From Colius striatus (taxonomy: Eukaryota; Chordata; Aves; Coliiformes; Coliidae): 64,000 bases of DNA. The translations under genes and the position numbers were made by a program. Shown in pieces: positions 25,946 to 37,420 of the stretch; position 1 is the stretch's first letter; the number at the start of each line of letters is the position of its first letter. The notes beneath the pieces were generated by a model, which made no database searches, was not told the origin of the DNA, and saw nothing but the letters and a program-made list of their open reading frames with translations. The DNA is taken from assembly GCF_028858725.1 (NCBI RefSeq), contig NC_084760.1, forward strand, positions 65,601,867-65,665,866, written 5' to 3'.

Positions 25946-27878
25946 TCTCAGTGCCTCATATTAATGGATATCTGCAGGACAGTGTTCTGTGTGGTCATGA
26001 CGGGGACAAGCAGGGGAAAGAGTTGAGGAAAGAAAAGTTGTGGTTAAATTGCCACAAGGTCTTCTTTGTCCTCCTCTGGTACATTCTTGGCAGATGGGAG
26101 TGTGAACATGGGAAGGGATAATCCCCAGCCCAAATCAAGGATAGGGGAACTCAGATCTCAGGTACAGTTGGTCTCCTCCTTGAGTTGCTTCTCTATCCCT
26201 AGTGACTGTCTCAATAGCCCACAGCCACTCTCCTCCAAAAGTAGCCAATGTAGCTTGGTGTCCTGCATGCAGGGCTCAGGGAGGTGCAGCTCTGAAGGAG
26301 TTAAAATCACCTCATGATGCCGGTTTCTGTTCCAGAGCTTACTTGATCCTGCCCATCCTGAGCTGAGCACCTTCCCTGCCAAGAAACCGTTCTTCTACCT
26401 GGAGCGAAGGTGGCAGCTGAATGCCTTTAAAATTTCCTACAGTAAGTACCCTGGGAAGTGCTCCTGCCTTCCAGCCTCCTGACTTCCCATATTTAAAGTG
26501 TGTTTTCAGGCTAGTGATGAAAGGAAACCAGGTGACCTTTGAGCACCTCACAAGTCCACAAGACATCAGGAGCATGTTCACCATCTTTGGACAGGACCTT
26601 TGTTTTTACAGACCTGAGGAAGAATGGGAAGGCAGGTCTGCTGCAGCAATAGTCCTAATTCATGCAGAGGACTTCAGGTCCCAGAGGCAAGGTCCCTTCT
26701 TCCGTGGTTCCCATTTCGGGGTACGGGGCAGTTGTCATTTATGAAGAGTGAAAGAATCATTGGTTGCCTGAATTACATTCAATATGCTTTCTGTTTTTTT
26801 CTTCCTGGACTTACTGGTTTTCCAGTGAAATTTACATTATACTGCTGCCTGGGGATGGGTTTTCAAATTATCTGAAAGATGCCAGTAGAATACAGAGCAG
26901 CAAATCCTCCTCCCCCTTCTGCTCGTTTTCTTGTTTTAGCATATGCAAGTCTCAGTTCATGCCTTTCTCATACACCTGTATTAGGTGCTTTGGTTGCCCC
27001 TCACAGTGAAATCAGCTCCTCTTGCTATAAAGCCTTCTAGATTGCCTGTGGAATTTGTTCTAAAGGCATAATTCAAAGAGTGAGGTTTGGCTGCTTGTCA
27101 TCTTTCCCCAGTGATGCACTGGCTGATCATCCTTTTCAGAACTTATTTCTCCCCTCGAATGAAGTGAGATGATGTAGGAAGTAAGCTGGAATACATACAT
27201 TGTTCATAATTGATTTGATAGTTCTGAATCTCTGTTGTTTGAGCAGACTGCAGAGTATTTCTCAATACTCACCCAGAAACTGAACTCTTGGGTTTTTTTC
27301 CCCAGAGAATTGTCCCTCTAGAAAGCTTTTGCTCCTCAAGTTTCAGCAAATGGACAAAAAACTTTCAGAAAATGAATTAGCTGGGATTTGGGTTGTTTTT
27401 TTCTTTTCCATCTAGACTGTCTTTCAAAACGTGAATTTTTTATCAAATGGTTTGAGGCTTTTGCCAAGATCTACTTTCTGAATAAATGTTCTGTTGAAGG
27501 GGCTTGTTGTTGTTTTGGTGGGGAGGAAAAATTGTATTAAACTAGGACTACAAAAGAAATCATTTTGCCAACGGTTTGCCATTGGAAGCAATATGACAAG
27601 GGAGCCTGACTTCTGTGGGAAATGAGAGGTATTGTCCAGATGACAGCTCCCATGTGCTGCTCTGGCAGTTTCAGCCAATAATTGCATTGTCCTACCATTA
27701 AATGTCCTACCATTAAAAAATCAAATAAAAACTTGAATTTCACCAATGTTCTCAATTTTGAGACAGTTTTCATTGTGATAGTTTCCATTTAAAAGAAAGA
27801 AAGAAAGAACACTTTCTGGGGCAAAGCAAACAGGGAATTTTTGAGCATTCCCTGAGCAACATGCAAGAAAGTCATGTG
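25946..27878. other. Non-coding stretch, nothing recognised
   Basis: Short frames only. A donor-like CAGTAAGTA near 26440 has no credible exon in front of it. Confidence 0.5.
27790..27809. repeat. Short (AAAG)n repeat
   Basis: About four to five AAAG units. Confidence 0.85.
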
Positions 27879-28096
27879 AAAAGGTCTCCAGGTGGGAGAA
27901 GAGGAGACTGAGGGATGACCTTATTAACGGGCTGCCCAGATGGGTTGTGGAGTCTCCTTCTCTGGGGACATCCAAAACTCACCTGGACAAGTTCCTGTGT
28001 GACCTACTCTAGGTGGTCCTGTTCTGGCAGGAGGGTTGGACTAGACGATCTCTAAAGGTCCCTTCCAGCCCTTGAGATTCTATGTGATTCTGTGTG
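27879..28096 (+). mobile_element. CR1 LINE, short and internally deleted
   Basis: Forward CR1: the AGGAGACTGAGGGATGACCT block is followed within a few bases by GGGCTGCCCAGATGG, which is normally about 200 bp farther, so an internal deletion lies near 27928. It ends with GATTCTATGTGATTCTG. Confidence 0.88.
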
Positions 28097-31000
28097 AAAA
28101 CCTCCTGTGACAGGCAGGAATTACTGTTAGATCCATTGGCCTCCAGGTAGTAAGTCTCTACCTTCTTGCTGTTCAAGTCAAATGGAGAAATGATACCTCT
28201 CTGGGTATCCCAGTGATCCCCTGTGATCACAGACATTTGTAAGGTTACAACAGTCTATTAAAAAGAACAATATTCGTGTATATGTAAAAGTCAGTGGCAG
28301 AACAGTGACCCCAGCCCAGAGACAAACTCCTACTTGCCATAATCTTGGCTTGAGTGTCATCAGGATTCATTATGTGGCAGGTAGGATTCAATTATCAGAA
28401 ACAGCTCCTTGCCTCTTTAGCAATGTTGGAAAACTCATTAAAGCAATGAGCAGGAAAAGTCCAGCAAAGCCCCTGGATGATTTAAGGAGGGAAAACATGA
28501 ACCCTGCCTTACTGGGGTCAGCTTAATTATAGCTGGCCATAGCAGGAGGGTGAAATTGGTAGTCTGAGGGTAATTCTTACAATTCACTCTTTCTGTTGAA
28601 AGAGTATATTCACTCTTTTCCCTCTCAGGTGAGTTTTCCTAGCATCCATCTAAGCCTGCCTCTCTGCAGAGCAGCTCTTCAGCCTGTCTGAAGACACTCT
28701 GTAGCACAAGGCAGGGAGTGAACGGATCCCCGAGGGCTGTAGATGACCTGCTGTCCTGCCCCATAGCACTAAAACACACAGCCTCCCCATCCAGGGTGGT
28801 GGATAACCCTTCTAATCTGTAAATCAGAACTGCAGCTACCTCTTGAGCCAGAGGATGATGAATGGCTGCAGGTGCTCTCTTGCACAGTAGCTTCTCACAG
28901 GAAGCCATGGGGCTTCACGTTGTTGTGGCATGCTCAGACACTAGGGCACTATATTTTTTTAGCATTATGGAGGAGAAAGTGGAATCACAGCTGAGTGAGG
29001 ACAGACAAGAGCTGCATGCTCAGAGAAGGGATGGACAGCATGTTCAGAAAAGGCCTGGAAAGGCTGTGAGGTGACAAAGGCTGCCAGTCATTCTGATTTT
29101 CAGGCTAGTTATACTGAAAAAAAAGCAGCAGAAGGGTCCTTGAAACTTAAAAAGCAGTACAAAAACTGTAACTGTGTCCATACTGTTAAGTCCAGAACAG
29201 AGAGTTAGACTGTCATCATGATCCAGTCTCCTGCACAACACAGGCGGAGACATCTCACCACATTACCTTCCTCCCGAGTCCACAAGCTGTCTTGGTAAAG
29301 GCTGTGTTGCCCAACGTGCCCCAGTCCTCAGGCTAAACAAGGAGACACTGAGATGAAGACTACCATTTCATTGGTTTATTCCAGCTGTGCACCTGCAGAC
29401 AGAGAAGTTTCTGCCTGTCCTTAAACACTAGGGAGGCTGCCAGAAGAGAAAGACGGCATGTGTAAAAAAATACACATGTGAAATCTGTGTTCACAAGCCC
29501 AGCACCTCACAGTTTGGCCTTTGCTACTTTTAACAGTTCACAAGTTCATCTATACACATACCTGAGCTTAAGAATGAAAAGGCATGACAGCAAGAAAGGT
29601 CACCAAAAGTCACAGTGTCTGTGAGAACTGAATAGATGTTTCAGAGCTCATCTCTGCACTTTGAGTGCTGTGCCTGATGATTGCTTCAAGTGCAGAGACT
29701 CCAGAAATTGGTCTGTAAGTTATTAACGTGTGTTATAAAGAAAAAGTATTGTGGGGAAGAAAAAAGAAAGGTGTTTTAAAGTAGCTGAGACAGGGTACAT
29801 AGGCTTTCAGCTGTATCAGAATCAAGCACTAGGAAGTCCATTATCCTACCTCCATCAGTGCCCTGACTTGGGAAAAAGGCAGGAGAGACTCACCAGATAA
29901 CACCCAGCATGCAGAGTGTGGGTTCGCAGAGCTGGTGTTATGCTGAGAGCCAAAGGTTGCTTGTTTCCCTTCTTTATCTGTTGCCTTTGAAACTAAGAAT
30001 TTTATTTGCTGCTGTGTAATCAGCATTCTGGGGGTTAGTGCACAACAACCTGTGGAATTTATCATTCCTGAAAGGAAGACTTTGCCTCCAATACCATGGG
30101 GGTTAAAATAAAAGGCAAAAAATGGCCAGTCTTCCTTGGGCAAAGTTTAAGAAGGAACACAAAGCAGATAACTTCCTTCCCTGTTTTCTAGTACTTCTGA
30201 GAAACATGCAGTAACCCAAAACACAGCTAGGAAAACAAGTGGGGGTTTTTTGCTTCACTCACTAAAGAAAAACAAAAACAAAATGTAATCAGTTGAGTTT
30301 GAATCAAAACAGACATTTTATGGTTTTGGAAAAATGGGGGTTTTTTTAAGGTCAAGCTAATGATTTTTGTGTTCATTGTAAAACCTTTTCTTTTTACAGT
30401 GGGCTGTTATTAGACACTCAAAAAAGGGTTTTTTTGTAAATGCTAAAAGCAAACATTCTAGCATTTCTCTTTTTCTCTTTAGAAAATTGAGACATTAATT
30501 GCTTCTTTTTAACATAATGTCTGGTTTACTCTTTATTTGGCCAAATTTCTCGGCAGACAATTCATATTCACAGACGGTTTCACTCTCCTAAAAAGTTCTG
30601 GCTTGTACTATTAACCAAAAACATGATTTCAGTAAGAAACAGGAGCTACTCCGTATTTGTTTGGAGTTCAACTCTGCACCTGAAGACTCAGGACATATTT
30701 TGAAAACTACTATTTATTTGTTTGGCTTGGCTTCACTTTGCTTGGTTGAGTAAAACCAGGCCAAGTTCCAGTAGATCCTGGAGTGACTTATATGTTTGAC
30801 TGGAAAATCCTGAATGCCTTTCTGACAGGTTTCACGCTGAGTGTTAAAATCTCTCAGCAGACGAAAACAGCTCTACTGATCAGGTCTACCAGCTCTGAAA
30901 GGCTCCAACACAGGACAAGTTCATCCAGAGCTTCCCACAATATGGGTAAAATAGAAATTTACCACTGCAAGTTTCAGAATTTAGAGCTTGCCTACACCTG

Positions 31001-31194
31001 TCAGAGGTGGCCCAGTGAGAAGTCACACAATGGCTGCTAGTAGAGTGAGGAAAAGAGAGGGAAGAATGTTGATAGGAATGGACATCCTCCCTCTGTCCCC
31101 AGCACTACCAACTGTTCCAGACACCTCAGCAGAAGCAAACATGAGTTTGCAAGCTATGGCAGAGGGAAAGCAAGCATAGACACAACAGAACGAT
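28097..31194. other. Non-coding stretch, nothing recognised
   Basis: AT-rich in the right half, with several homopolymer runs around 30240-30440. No gene seen. Confidence 0.55.
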
Positions 31195-31840
31195 CATAAG
31201 TCAGCCCAAAGAACCATTTGGTTCAGCATCCTAGTTCTAGCAGTGGCCAAAAGAGGCTGGGAAAGCATGTAAATGGAGACAAGCATGCAGTAATCTTCCC
31301 CCTGGCTTCTAGCATTCCATGAGATCCAAGATTTTCTAAGCCAGAAACGGCATGTGTTTTACAGCCTGTAATAGTTTCTTCTTCTGTGCATTTATCTAAT
31401 CCCTTTTAAAGCCATGTAAACTTCTGGCATCCTCAGAATCCCATGCTAATGCCATCAACAATTTAACTATCCTTTCTGCAAAAAGGCCCTGCTTTTGTGT
31501 GTCAAGCCTGCTACTACTCTATTGCCCCTATTTGTGCTTCCTTCCTTGTGCTGCTCATGATTTATAGATTTCTACTCCCTCTTCCCTCAGGCATTTCTTT
31601 TCCTACTCAGGATACCGAGTTTATGCAGTAAATACTCACCTTGAAGCTATTTCATAAGTTTGAGCACCCTGTCACCCTTTTCTAGTTCTCCTTTATCCTT
31701 TTTGAGATGTAGGGGACAGGACTGCGTGTAGTCTTCAAGATATGTCCGCCTCAGAGACTTATGAAGTGCTCTCTATTGACAGTTTCTATTCTATCCTGCT
31801 CATAATAACTGTCAATTCCAGAGTCAACCTGGGTGCATCA
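31195..31840 (-). mobile_element. Ancient CR1-type LINE fragment
   Basis: Without long identity to the young CR1s, the segment keeps the block order of reversed old CR1s known from turtles and other reptiles: a 'ggttcagcatcctag' block, CAGTGGCC, GCATTTATCTAATCCC, a cysteine-tail region, and TTTTTGAGATGTAGGGGACA followed by TTCAAGATATGT. Heavily mutated. Confidence 0.65.
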
Positions 31841-33205
31841 GTTTACTCATCCAACAGTGAACTATATCTACCATTTTATCATCCAATCAGCACCTGAAGA
31901 TCTCTTCAAAACTACCCCGAATCACAAATTCTTTCCAAAAAAGATGGTTCACCTAATTTTGTTGACTTCCTTAACCAGACATCTATGTGTTTGAAAGCAC
32001 AGTAAATATGGCTTTAAACAATTAAATTCTTCTTCTGTTTTTATAGCTGTATTGTCTATCGTTCCCTTCACACTCTCTCATGTGTTTAAAAAAAAGCATT
32101 TTTAAACTCTTTAGTGAAAAGGGCAAGGATGGTCACTCCATTAACCAAATCAGCTCTGGTACTGTCCCATCTGTGTTACTGGCTTCAATTGATACAGGGG
32201 AAAAAAATGTAGAAGACATTAGTAAGAAAAATTATTTATATCTTGATATCTAATGCTGGTTGTGATCTTCACAGCATTTGTTTCCATCACATCACAGATA
32301 TTTACATATAGCCACCACACGGAGTGTGAGGACATGCTAACCTGCAGTGGAGTATCCAGCAAGGATTCGTGGAGTGCACACCCAGTGCACTCTTGTTACT
32401 CTTTTCCTCCTTTGAGGAGATTACTTTCAGTGACTGTTTTTGCTAGGCAGGAATAGATATACAGATAAATTCTCCCTTTTGCTGGCATTCCACTTCTGAG
32501 AATTCTCTTACCTATGCCATACTTTCTCATTCTCCCTAAATTATAATCTCCATAGTTTAAAATAATTCTCAAGTCTACTGTTGTTTTTTTTCTTACATCT
32601 CATTTATACTAAAAAGTCTGAACACAAAAATACTTACAATCCACAATGTCCTTTACCCTAAACTGGATAAAAATTATGACAGCACAGGACTTGCAGTGCA
32701 CATGTCACCACCAAGTTTGTCATTGGTTTGATACCTTGTTTTTGTCCCTCAGGCGTAATCCTGCAGTGCTGAAAAGCTTTCAGACAAACTGTTCAGGCTT
32801 TCTTTATGAGATGGTATTTCTCTCCTAGGGAAGTTATCCTATTGTTCATTTTCATAAGGGCTCTTCCGACCGTAAAACACACCTTTGGATTCTTATCATA
32901 TAGTCTGGCACAGGTTTTTAAAGTTTTTAGTGTTACCAAAATTGCTGCAAATTGTGTCATCCAGCCTCCCAATAAGCAGTGATATATGTGTGCACAGGGA
33001 CCTTCCACAGCTGAATGAAGGCATGGGTTGCTCTACTCTTGCAAACTTCCACACAGCCCTGAGCTTCCTCTTACTTTACTCCCCCAGCACCATGCCTTTG
33101 CATACTCGGTTGCCCCTCTCTGTTGCTTGCTAATGTCTTTATCCTCCTGTTCCCCCCTCCAGACCTGTGGTTTCCTGTAGCAATGTACCAGAAGGAAAAT
33201 GAACA
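31841..33205. other. Non-coding stretch, nothing recognised
   Basis: AT-rich spacer between the ancient CR1 and the ERV LTR. The left part may be a further decayed end of the CR1. Confidence 0.5.
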
Positions 33206-33677
33206 TGTGGCCCACCCAGACTTTGGCTATATGAAACCATAAGCTGCGTTAGGCAATGAACCACAGGCCTCAGATGCAGGCCTCAGACTTTGGCTATATC
33301 AGACAGTGAACAGTAGGCCTAAAGAATAGTCAAGGACGAGTTGTTTACAAGAATATGGATATGAAAGAAGCTGTGTGTGTGAAAGAGACTGTGTAAGCAT
33401 AGATCAGGAATTGGACAAGGAAGGAATGAAGTAAAAGAACGTAGAAATTGCTACTGTAAGGATATTGAGGCATTTAAGCTTAACAAATCATATGATGCTG
33501 TTAGGCACATGGACAGAGCGTGATAGACTGAGCTATCCAATCAGAAAGATTACATCATGTATCCAGAAAAGAATAACATCTAGAATGGGATTGAATGCTA
33601 AAGGAAACGGCTTCTGCATTGATCATATTGATCTGATGCATAGTCCGTGAATCCTGTCCCACGAGGTGGTCCCTACA
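33206..33677 (+). repeat. Probable 5' LTR of the betaretrovirus-like ERV
   Basis: About 472 bp from TGTGGCCC to CCCTACA. It contains a CCAAT motif near 33538 and, in its left part, two copies of CAGACTTTGGCTATAT 67 bp apart (33217 and 33284), like a U3 enhancer duplication. No perfect AATAAA is visible. The 5' boundary is inferred only from the TG and cannot be checked against a second LTR. Confidence 0.6.
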
Positions 33678-33679
33678 AA

Positions 33680-33697
33680 TGGTACCCCCAACTAACT
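33680..33697 (+). promoter_or_regulatory. Primer-binding-site-like sequence
   Basis: TGGTACCCCCAACTAACT starts two bases after the LTR's CA, the canonical distance. I cannot match it to a specific tRNA; it may be mutated. Confidence 0.45.
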
Positions 33698-33732
33698 TTT
33701 TAAAGGTTCATATAGAACTTGCTAAATAATTA

Positions 33733-33813
33733 AAAGAAGAAGAAGAAGAAGAAGAAGAAGAAGAAGAAGAAGAAGAAGGAGAAGGAGAAGAAGAAGGGGG
33801 GGGCGGGGGGGTG
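33733..33813 (+). repeat. (GAA)n microsatellite followed by G-rich tract
   Basis: About 60 bp of nearly pure AAG/GAA repeats, slightly interrupted by GGA units, runs straight into GGGGGGGGCGGGGGGG. It lies inside the ERV leader between primer site and gag. Confidence 0.95.
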
Positions 33814-33951
33814 GAAACGGGAATATCCAGCTGCAGACAGACTCAGTTTGAGTCTGGGAGTCAGACGCAAACAGCCGGGCAGTGACTCAAGAAGAAAAAC
33901 GCTGCTCAGCGGAACATCCAAAATAGAGGTGAGCGGCTGGGAGGGAGGAGT

Positions 33952-34033
33952 ATGGGAACACAATTAAGTAAAGAAGAAGCAGCAGTAGTAAATCTCCTCC
34001 AACACATACTCTCTAAGAGAGAACTTAAATATG
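33952..34033 (+). pseudogene. gag: Betaretrovirus-like gag, N-terminal fragment
   Basis: ATG at 33952 opens with MGTQLSKEE, a consensus N-myristoylation signal (Gly2, Ser6) as in matrix proteins that target the plasma membrane. About 27 codons remain before the CR1 copy interrupts the frame at 34034. Confidence 0.7.
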
Positions 34034-34912
34034 ATCATAGAATCACAGAATGGTAGGGGTTGGAAGGGACCTTTAGAGATCATCTAGTCCAAGTCCCCTG
34101 CAGAAGCAGGTTCACCTAGATCAGGTCATATAGGAACATGTCCGGGCGGGTCTTGAAGACCTCCAAGGAAGGAGCCTCCACAAGCCCTCTGGGCAGCCTG
34201 TGCCAGGGCTCCCTCACCTGAACAGTGAAATAGTTTGTTCTTATGTTTAAGTGGAACTTTTTGTGTTCCAGCTTCATCCCATTACCCCTTGTCCTGTTGC
34301 TAGCTACTATAGAAAAAAGGGATGTCCCAACCTCCTGACACCCACCATTTAGACGTTTATAAATATAAATAAGATCCCCCCTCAGTCTCTTATTTTCTAG
34401 ACTAAACAGCCCCAGTTCCCGCAGCCTTTCCTCATATGAAAGATGTTCCAGTCCCCTGATCATCTTGGTGTCCCTGTGCTGGACTCTTTCCAGTACTTCC
34501 CTGTCCCTCTTGACCTGAGGAGCCCAGAACTGGACACAGGGCTCCAGATGAGGCCTCACCAGGGCAGAGTAGAGAGGGAGAAGAACCTCCCTTGACCTGC
34601 TGGCCACACTCTTCTTGATGCATCCCAGGATGTCATTGGCCTTCTTGGCCATGAGGGCACACTGCTGGCTCATGCTTAGCTTATTATCAACTGGGACTCC
34701 CAGGTCTCTCTCTGCAGAGCTGCTCTCCAGCAGTTCGACCCCCAGCCTGTACTAGTGCATGGGGTTGTTCCTTCCCAGATACAGGACTCTGCACTTGTCC
34801 TTGTTGAACCTCATGAGGTTCCTCTCTGCCCAACTCTCAAGCTGGTCAAGAACTCACTGAATGGCAGCACAGCCTTCTGGGGAATCAGCCAGTCCTCCCA
34901 GTTTGGTGTCAA
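34034..34912 (-). mobile_element. CR1 LINE copy inserted in ERV gag
   Basis: A 5'-truncated CR1 in reverse orientation: the left end is the CR1 3' terminus (ATCATAGAATCACAG). On the minus strand 34673-34116 encodes a 185-residue open remnant of the reverse transcriptase C-terminal part ([13 protein letters not shown], then [12 protein letters not shown]). Flanking gag shows that the CR1 arrived after the ERV. It is close in sequence to the copies at 24771, 45540 and 63909. Confidence 0.95.
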
Positions 34913-34936
34913 ACCCAGTGTGGTGTCAAATCCAGT

Positions 34937-35540
34937 TTTGTGTTTGAGCCGGCTTTACGCCGATTGTTTCTGTGGAGTTGGGAAAAGGGAATAATAACTG
35001 ATACAGCCACAACTTTTGATCTCGCCAGCTGGGAAAAAACTTGGCAGTGCTCTGTGGGAAGAGGTAAGCCTAGGATCATGGGAGGCACAGTGCTTTGCTA
35101 CCACCTGGCGCTTAATCAAAGAGACTCTACAAGAGTTAAAGGCTGAAGACAAAGCTGCTGATGATGCCTTTGCAGCTATAACTTCTGGGGAGAAAAAGGG
35201 GAGAGCATTAATGTTTGAGGAGGTTCACATACCAGGACCAGCAGCCCATGTCATTGCTGCTGCTCCTTCTACATCGTTATCTGCCCCGCTAGGAGAAAAG
35301 GAGCAGTCTCCTCCTCCTCTGATCACACTAAAATCTCCCTCTGATCCCAAAGCTCTACCAGGGGAGCAAAAACTTAACAAGAATGATGACTCTAGTAAAA
35401 CAATCTTGAGACATACTATTGATAATACAAGTGAGGCATCAGCTGCTCCAGGTTTTGAATTGCAATCACCTGCTTATTCCAGGGAAATGTGCAAAGAGAT
35501 TAGTTTGCTGTATCCACCTTTCACTCCTGTTTCATCCTTG
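34937..35540 (+). pseudogene. gag: Betaretrovirus-like gag, continued matrix and linker fragment, frameshifted
   Basis: Just right of the CR1 the frame reads RRLFLWSWEKG and TFDLASWE, resembling betaretroviral matrix. At the A6 run (35034-35039) the gag-like reading moves to another frame, which continues LWEEV, then TWRLIKETLQELK and an alanine/proline-rich linker up to about LYPPFTP near 35515. That second frame remains open to 35885, but the last ~110 residues do not look like gag. No capsid or nucleocapsid motifs follow. Confidence 0.65.
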
Positions 35541-37114
35541 TCGCAGCCAGGCTGGTGGCCTTTGCTGCCATCATCCCGTGTCGCTTTGGTTGCTGCAGTC
35601 TTAAATGCTGAACCCCTCAGTCTCTGGCTGAGCCTCAGCTGTGCAGCAGAGAATAGACCTGCACTCCAGGCCAAGGTCTCACCACACCTGAGTGACATCC
35701 ATCCCGATGTCACCCCCTCTGCTTACACGTTGCTCTGCCTCAAAACACTCGCATGCACACATTTTGCTCTCATCTTCTATATGTCTGCCCTTCTCAGGCA
35801 CACGTGTGTCCCAGTAACTCAGTCTAGTCCATCAGAGATCTGGGTGTACTCAGCATCCCTTCATGGTGCTGCCAAGCACAGATGATCCAAAACATCTCCA
35901 CATACAGCAAAGCCAGTCTGTCCGAGCCTTGCATTGCTGTCTTTATAAGCCTCTGCAACAGCATCTCCTGGCTGGAGTGGCCCCCCTTCAAATTCAGGAA
36001 AACTAAGATCCTGCCCTGGCTGAAATGAGTCTTTTCCTTTAAGAGGAATGTATAAAGCCCATTTTTTTAATATTTTTTTTAATTCAAGGAGAACTGGGAA
36101 AGCTTAAACAAGACAATAAGACCAGCATCTCAAGAATTTATAGTCAAATGTTCATTGACAACTGTCCAGGCATCAGCAGCACTGCCTAACAAAAAATGAT
36201 CCTAAAATTCCAGCTCTACTGTTGGGTTTGCTTCAAGGAAACTTAATATCATTATATTTCAATGTTTCTTTCCAGAACTTCATACATAATCATAGCATTT
36301 TGTACACCAACATGAAGGTATGTCAGAAGAAATATGCTGATGCTGTGTAGCACAATTAATTTCTCTGAGTAGTAAATTGACCCATATGTCATGAGGGTCA
36401 GAATGAAAGAGGTAGAAAATGTTCCTGTGCAGAAGTTGGATATTGCTGGTATTACAATGAGGCTGTTTATTCTGCAGGTGCCAGAACCAATTAAAAATGA
36501 CATAGTGAGGAAATCTCCCCAACAAATAAGAGCTCAGCTGCTGTGTAACCACAGCAGCAAACATCAAATGGGTTTGGAATGTTTAGGGGGAGGCCGGGCA
36601 GGAGGAGCTCCTCATTTTTAGCACCATTTTACAGACTAGGGAAACTGAGGCACAAAAAGAGGAAGCAACTTGCCCAACAAAGGCCAAGAGCAGAGGCAAA
36701 AAGTTAAATTGATTCTCTTAAGATCCAGTCCTGGTTCCTGGGACACGCTGTCCCCTGGGAAGCAGTTTCGCTGCCTCTTGCCTCCGCAAGGCTCTCTGCC
36801 AAGGTAAAAACACTCACAGGCCAGCCTGGCCAACAGGCAGACTTCAGCATCAGCAAATGACCTCATAAAACTTGTGGTGGACCAGCCTGTTCCTTGCAGC
36901 AGATGGAGATACACAGACCTGCACCCTTGGGTGAATGTGGAAAAGTCAGACTTTAGTGACCAAAACGGCATCCTGAAGGTATAAACTGTGAATGGGGCTT
37001 CCTCCACTGACTAAGACTATGGGGGAGCAGAAGCACATGACAGTCGCACAACAGCCTGAAGCCATGCAACAGAAGAAAACACAGAACTGAAGATCACATC
37101 CCTGGAAACATTAC
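35541..37114. other. Non-coding stretch right of the truncated ERV
   Basis: An open frame carries over from the gag remnant to 35885, but its residues resemble nothing I know. The rest is mixed composition with no gene. Confidence 0.5.
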
Positions 37115-37420
37115 GTTCATAGAGTCACTGATTATTATAGGCTGCCAGAGACTTCTAGAGATGTCTGGTCCCACACCTTGCTTAAAGCATAGCCACTTCA
37201 CGTAGGTTGCTCGTGGACCTGTCTGGTTGGGTTTTGGGTATCTCCAAGGATGGAGACCTCATAACGTCTCTAGGCAAGCTGTTGCAAGGCTTGTCTGACC
37301 TCATGGGGAAATACAGTCTCATCTCTTGTTTCAATCCATGCTCGCTCTCTCTTATCTTCTCACATGCACTGCTGTGAAGAGCCCAGACCCATCTTCTAGA
37401 TGGACAATTTATTGTGATGG
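37115..37420 (-). mobile_element. Old CR1 fragment
   Basis: Diverged reverse CR1: the order TGGTCCCACACC, GGTTGCTCGTGGACC, TATCTCCAAGGATGGAGACC and GCAAGCTGTTGCAAGG matches the 3' region of older CR1 subfamilies. Boundaries approximate. Confidence 0.7.

Larger units (their letters stand above)
33206..35540 (+). mobile_element. Truncated betaretrovirus-like ERV (5' LTR, leader, start of gag) split by CR1
   Basis: A plausible TG...CA LTR (33206-33677), a primer-site-like sequence two bases later, a leader with a splice-donor-like GAG|GTGAGC near 33928, and a gag start with an N-myristoylation motif follow in retroviral order. Gag similarity is regained after a CR1 insertion and fades near 35540. 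I find no pol, env or 3' LTR. The 3' limit is approximate. Confidence 0.75.

Noticed and set aside
26385..26445. Exon-like sequence ending at a CAGTAAGTA donor
   Set aside because: No acceptor-bounded reading frame with recognisable protein and no partner exons nearby.
35016..35885. 289-codon frame as an intact protein gene
   Set aside because: The left part is gag reached through a frame break, and the right part has no similarity to gag or any family I know. It is read-through of chance open sequence.
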